The position numbers and the translations under genes are program-made. This document shows, piece after piece, positions 61,037 through 64,000 of a stretch of DNA of 64,000 bases (the first letter of the stretch is position 1; each line of letters starts with the position of its first letter). Source of the stretch: Streptosporangiaceae bacterium NEAU-GS5 (GTDB taxonomy: Bacteria > Actinomycetota > Actinomycetes > Streptosporangiales > Streptosporangiaceae); the NCBI GenBank assembly GCA_017592665.1, contig JAGFNW010000012.1, positions 49,817-113,816 on the forward strand. Direction: 5' to 3'. A model generated the notes under the pieces. The model ran no database searches, was not told where the DNA came from, and worked only from the letters and a program-made list of their open reading frames with translations.

Positions 61037-61588
61037 GTGCGGTTAGTGGTCGTCGCGCTGCTCGTGCTCCTCGCCGGGCCGCCGCTGATATGGATCGCTC
61101 TAAAGGGACGGCAAGGCAGAAGGCTCGCGGTCGTCGCCCTCGTCGGTCTGGTGGTGCTGTCAGGGTTCCTGGTCAAGCGGTCGCTCGAGGTGAACGCAGA
61201 CGAGGCGGCGCGAGCCTCGGACGAGGCGATCGCCAGGGCGTTCGGCGTGAACTCGGTCATACCGGTGAGCCCTTTGACGGCAGGCGCTGCGGGAACGACC
61301 GTCCCCCTCCGGGGATACGTGGCGGACGGCCGGACCTTGCTGGTCGGCTACACGCACAATCCTCTGTGCTCGCTCGTACGGGCCGCCGCCCGGGAGTCAG
61401 CCGACCGAGTCATGATCACGGTGATGGACGCGCCGATTCGCGGGAGCGCGGACTGCCGTGCCGTACCGTCGGTCGCCGAGAAGACGGTGTGGCTGGTCAC
61501 CTTGACGCTGGCCGATGATCTGGCGGATCGGACCGTCATCGATGCCGCAACGGACCAGCCCGTAACCCGAAAAATGGTGGAAAAATAG
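61037..61588 (+). CDS. Membrane protein of unknown function upstream of the WXG pair
   Basis: 183 residues from GTG 61037; GTG 61028 is an alternative but GAGG is too close to it. Two hydrophobic helices (about 1-20 and 30-48) precede an extracellular-type domain (about 60-183) with TLLVGYTHNPLCSLV, SADCRAVPS and a C-terminus of Asp/Val-rich strands. No family recognised. Confidence 0.7.
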   Translation: MRLVVVALLVLLAGPPLIWIALKGRQGRRLAVVALVGLVVLSGFLVKRSLEVNADEAARASDEAIARAFGVNSVIPVSPLTAGAAGTTVPLRGYVADGRTLLVGYTHNPLCSLVRAAARESADRVMITVMDAPIRGSADCRAVPSVAEKTVWLVTLTLADDLADRTVIDAATDQPVTRKMVEK

Positions 61589-61591
61589 CGT

Positions 61592-61597
61592 TATGCT
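61592..61597 (+). promoter_or_regulatory. -10 box, leaderless promoter of WXG pair
   Basis: TATGCT is 6 nt before the GTG at 61604. Confidence 0.45.
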
Positions 61598-61603
61598 GCC
61601 CAA

Positions 61604-61900
61604 GTGGCGGATGTGACGAATCCACTCCATACGTTTCTCACCAGGCTGCTGACCCGCGTCCACCAGGTTCAGGACGATCTGGGCAAGAAAATGGACAAAC
61701 CCACCGCAAACATGGCAAGCGGCAAGGTTTGGACCAGCACCACCGCCAAGGAGTGGGGCGGCCGGCTGAACGACCAGTGCAGGGCGTACAACACGGGCCT
61801 GAGCGGCCTCTCGGAGGAGCTGTCGGCGATGCTCGCCCGCACCCCCAAGACGTGCTCGGAGGCCGAAGCCAAGCAGTGGCGCATCGAACTGGGGGAATGA
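61604..61900 (+). CDS. WXG100-like protein
   Basis: 98 residues; GTG start with TATGCT 6 nt upstream. A helical hairpin is predicted from the pattern, with WGG (in AKEWGGRLND, about 51) at the turn, the WXG motif. A C-terminal YxxxD/E-type export signal is not evident. The next gene begins right after its stop, as expected for a WXG/effector pair secreted by a type VII system. No EccC or other apparatus gene is in the window. Confidence 0.75.
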   Translation: MADVTNPLHTFLTRLLTRVHQVQDDLGKKMDKPTANMASGKVWTSTTAKEWGGRLNDQCRAYNTGLSGLSEELSAMLARTPKTCSEAEAKQWRIELGE

Positions 61901-63829
61901 ATGGCTCCGCCGGACGACGGCGGCACGTACGCCGCGATCGATCCCGCCCTGCTGAAGGCGATGATCAAAGACCTCGGCGACGTCCGGGATCTGGTCCGCA
62001 ACCGGGTGCCGGGCCTGAAGTACGACTTCCAGAAGGTCGGGCTGTCGACCAAGCCGATCGACACGCTGGTCGGGGTGGCCGGCTGGGTCGACGGCGAACT
62101 GCCCGCGCTCAACCGGCGGCAGGCCATGGCCGAGCAGCTGTCCAAGCAGAACAACGAGTTCGGCTTCAGCGGGGCGATGGTCGAGACCGAGTGGACCGGC
62201 CTGTTCAAGAACAAGGCCGAGGCGGAGGCGAAGGCCAAGGAGATCGCCGCCAAGTACAAGTACGGCCTGCCGGACGACGCCTGGGACGAGATCGCGAAAT
62301 ATGCCGACGACCCGGACTTCGCCGAGGCGCTGGCCCGCGAGCTCGGGCCGGAGAAGGTGGCCGTGCTCACCGGCCTGCTCCGCTCTGACTTCAACTCCGG
62401 GCACAACAAGGACCAGGCCGAGGCGCGGCTGCGCGCGCTCGGCACGGCCATGGCCAACGCCAGCCAGCGCGGTGTCATCGACGACACGTGGCTGGCGCAG
62501 ATCAACTACAAGAACGACCAGGGCCCCTCTCTCTACGACTTCGGCGCGCTGTTCAAATACGGCACCTGGAACAAGGACACGCTGGTCAATGTGGGGCAGA
62601 AGGCGCTGCACAGCGACCAGGCCGCGGGCGGCAGCTACGCCACGGCCGCCATCCTCGACGGCATCGCGCGCAACCCGCTGGCCGCCAACGAGCTCTACAC
62701 CAAGGAGTTCGACAGGATCCAGGGCCTGGTCAGCGGCAACGCCTTCCAGTGGTACGGCGCCCACAACGACCCCAAGCTCGGCGACCCGCTCGGCCGGTTC
62801 ATCTACTCGGCGACCGCCGAGGCGCACGACGTGTACGCGCGGATGACCGTGTTCGGCACGCACACGGGTGACAACCCGGCCGACGTGCTCACGCGGCGGA
62901 TGCTGCTCGACATCGACAAACACAAGGACAATCCGACGCCGTGGTCGGGCGTCCAGGCGGCGTACGCGGGGATCGCGAAGTTCTACTACGACGACATCAA
63001 GGCGTCGGTGACCTCTCCGCTCCCCTCCTACTTCGACGACAACGACCCCAATCGGCCCGGCGTCGAGGCGTCGTCGCAGGCCTGGTCGAACCTGGTCCAG
63101 CAGTCCATGGCCGACCCGAAGAACGCGGCCGACCTCAACCTGTTCTTCGCGGCGAAGTACAAGGAGGAGTCGGACCGGATCGCGGCCGGCGAGTTCCCCG
63201 ACTCCAAGGACGCCAACAGCTTCACGAACTACCAGAACGGCCAGATCAAGGGCTGGTTCCTGCAGAACTTCGAGGCCGCGAAGAAGCGGGCGGGCGACGC
63301 GGTCGACGCGTACAACAAAGAGGTCGACCACTGGGTGGGCCTCTTCGTGGACGCGGCCGTCGCGGCCGGCACCGCGGAGGCGGCCCCCGCGGTCGGCGTG
63401 GCGCGCGGCGCGGCGGCCGGCGGCGCGCTGGTCAACTCCACGAAGGACTTCGTGAAGGGCCTGGGGGTCGACGGGGCCAAGTCATACATCGCGGACATCT
63501 TCCACAAGGATCCGCCGAAGTACGACGTCGACGTGTCGTGGGCCGAGGACACCAAGGTCTGGGTCGACAAGGCCGGCTCCCTGCACAACGCCGGCAAGAT
63601 CCCCCCGGTCACGGAGCCCGGCGGCGTCACCTGGACCGGCGACACCAAGCTCTACGAGGACCTCTACCACGGCAAGTTCACCGAGAACGGCCAGATCATG
63701 CCCATCGACAAAATGGACGCCAACGGCAAACTCGCCTACCAGCACTGGCTCCAGGACCCCGCCGTCCAGCAAGCCACCTGGAACGAATTCCAATCCGACA
63801 CCTACGGCAAATCCCACACCCCCAACTAA
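61901..63829 (+). CDS. Large partner of WXG protein, possible type VII effector
   Basis: 642 residues, directly after the WXG-type gene. I recognise no domain with certainty, though its length and helical N-terminal part resemble the DUF6571-like proteins next to WXG genes in Streptosporangiales. The N-terminal half is helical; GTAEAAPAVGVARGAAAGGALV near 490 is hydrophobic and could insert in a membrane. The C-terminal 150 residues (VDVSWAEDTKVWVD, TWTGDTKLYEDLYHG) are globular and carry no known toxin motif. No immunity gene is seen before the window ends. Confidence 0.7.
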   Translation: MAPPDDGGTYAAIDPALLKAMIKDLGDVRDLVRNRVPGLKYDFQKVGLSTKPIDTLVGVAGWVDGELPALNRRQAMAEQLSKQNNEFGFSGAMVETEWTGLFKNKAEAEAKAKEIAAKYKYGLPDDAWDEIAKYADDPDFAEALARELGPEKVAVLTGLLRSDFNSGHNKDQAEARLRALGTAMANASQRGVIDDTWLAQINYKNDQGPSLYDFGALFKYGTWNKDTLVNVGQKALHSDQAAGGSYATAAILDGIARNPLAANELYTKEFDRIQGLVSGNAFQWYGAHNDPKLGDPLGRFIYSATAEAHDVYARMTVFGTHTGDNPADVLTRRMLLDIDKHKDNPTPWSGVQAAYAGIAKFYYDDIKASVTSPLPSYFDDNDPNRPGVEASSQAWSNLVQQSMADPKNAADLNLFFAAKYKEESDRIAAGEFPDSKDANSFTNYQNGQIKGWFLQNFEAAKKRAGDAVDAYNKEVDHWVGLFVDAAVAAGTAEAAPAVGVARGAAAGGALVNSTKDFVKGLGVDGAKSYIADIFHKDPPKYDVDVSWAEDTKVWVDKAGSLHNAGKIPPVTEPGGVTWTGDTKLYEDLYHGKFTENGQIMPIDKMDANGKLAYQHWLQDPAVQQATWNEFQSDTYGKSHTPN

Positions 63830-63847
63830 CCCCCCACCCCCCCGCGC

Positions 63848-63984
63848 GTGATCTTGCACGTTCTCCCATCACGCAGGTCACAGCGTTCGTGATCTTGCAC
63901 TTTCTCCCTTCTCGCTGGTCGGGGCGTTGGTGATCATGCAGCGCGATGCTGCCTGATCACCCTCGGGAATTGGTGCAAGATCAC
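63848..63984. repeat. Copy C of the 41-bp-period element
   Basis: Units start at 63848 (GTGATCTTGCACGTTCTCCC), 63889 and 63930, again 41 bp apart. An imperfect palindrome follows (GTGATCATGCAGC ... GCTGCCTGATCAC, 63930-63960). Reverse GCAAGATCAC ends at 63984; here the inverted arm spacing is 24, not 41, so 17 bp appear to be missing. Confidence 0.85.
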
Positions 63985-64000
63985 GCGGGGGCGGGGGGAG

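Overview
The window is chromosomal DNA of a high-GC actinomycete. Its gene style (transmembrane Ser/Thr kinases with Pro/Ser/Thr-rich stalks, large LuxR and BTAD regulators, ROK repressors, a dre-controlled NgcEFG chitooligosaccharide importer, a Tad pilus locus, GTG/TTG starts and many leaderless promoters) fits Streptosporangiales (Nonomuraea/Streptosporangium-like). That assignment is an inference from style; no marker gene settles it. There is no prophage, insertion sequence or CRISPR array, and one tRNA (His).

Layout. 1-4.8 kb: a truncated gene of unknown function, a membrane substrate-binding/VWA protein, a sigma-70-type factor fused to a zinc-finger, membrane and extracellular part, and a small membrane protein. 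4.9-8.2 kb: a translationally coupled glycosyltransferase-glycosyltransferase-polysaccharide deacetylase operon and a small amidase-like protein. 8.2-10.3 kb: a MocR regulator divergent from a pyridoxamine-phosphate-oxidase-fold protein. 10.4-15.7 kb: two receptor kinases and a receptor pseudokinase. 15.8-24.6 kb: housekeeping and assorted genes (DUF2510 protein, oligoribonuclease, tRNA-His, lysine 6-aminotransferase, HdeD-like protein, penicillin-binding protein, spermidine-synthase-like protein, PCD/DCoH). 24.6-29.6 kb: a LuxR ATPase regulator, a DHA2 exporter and a divergent hydrolase. 29.6-31.8 kb: a four-gene operon of three Roadblock/LC7 proteins and a DUF4388 protein. 32-36.2 kb: DUF523, DUF4032, DUF885 and epoxide-hydrolase-like genes. 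36.2-45.9 kb: NgcEFG with its control region, two ROK regulators, a PIG-L deacetylase, a VOC protein and two MFS carriers. 46-50.2 kb: a 1395-residue BTAD/nSTAND/WD40 protein. 50.2-60.9 kb: a Tad pilus operon read leftward that also encodes a membrane-bound LysM/BTAD regulator. 61-63.8 kb: a small membrane protein and a WXG100-like/large-partner pair typical of type VII secretion.

Three things stand out. First, a dispersed element made of units starting GTGATC(T/A)TGC at an exact 41-bp spacing occurs three times (9277, 20983, 63848). One copy lies inside the MocR coding sequence and supplies its inter-domain linker. I do not recognise this element. Second, several signalling proteins have unusual architectures: the membrane-tethered sigma factor, the pseudokinase, the Roadblock operon without a GTPase, and the membrane LysM/BTAD regulator. 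Third, at least nine genes begin 6-7 nt after a TAnnnT box, so leaderless transcription is probably common here; this was used to choose several starts.

How the genes may work together: NgcEFG would import GlcNAc or chitobiose, with DasR-like (two GGTCTATACC boxes) and ROK-like (TAGGAAACTTTCCTA) sites in its promoter. The ROK and PIG-L genes just downstream would regulate and deacetylate related sugars. The Tad operon carries its own ATPase, localisation protein, platform proteins and pilins, but no prepilin peptidase is visible in the window.
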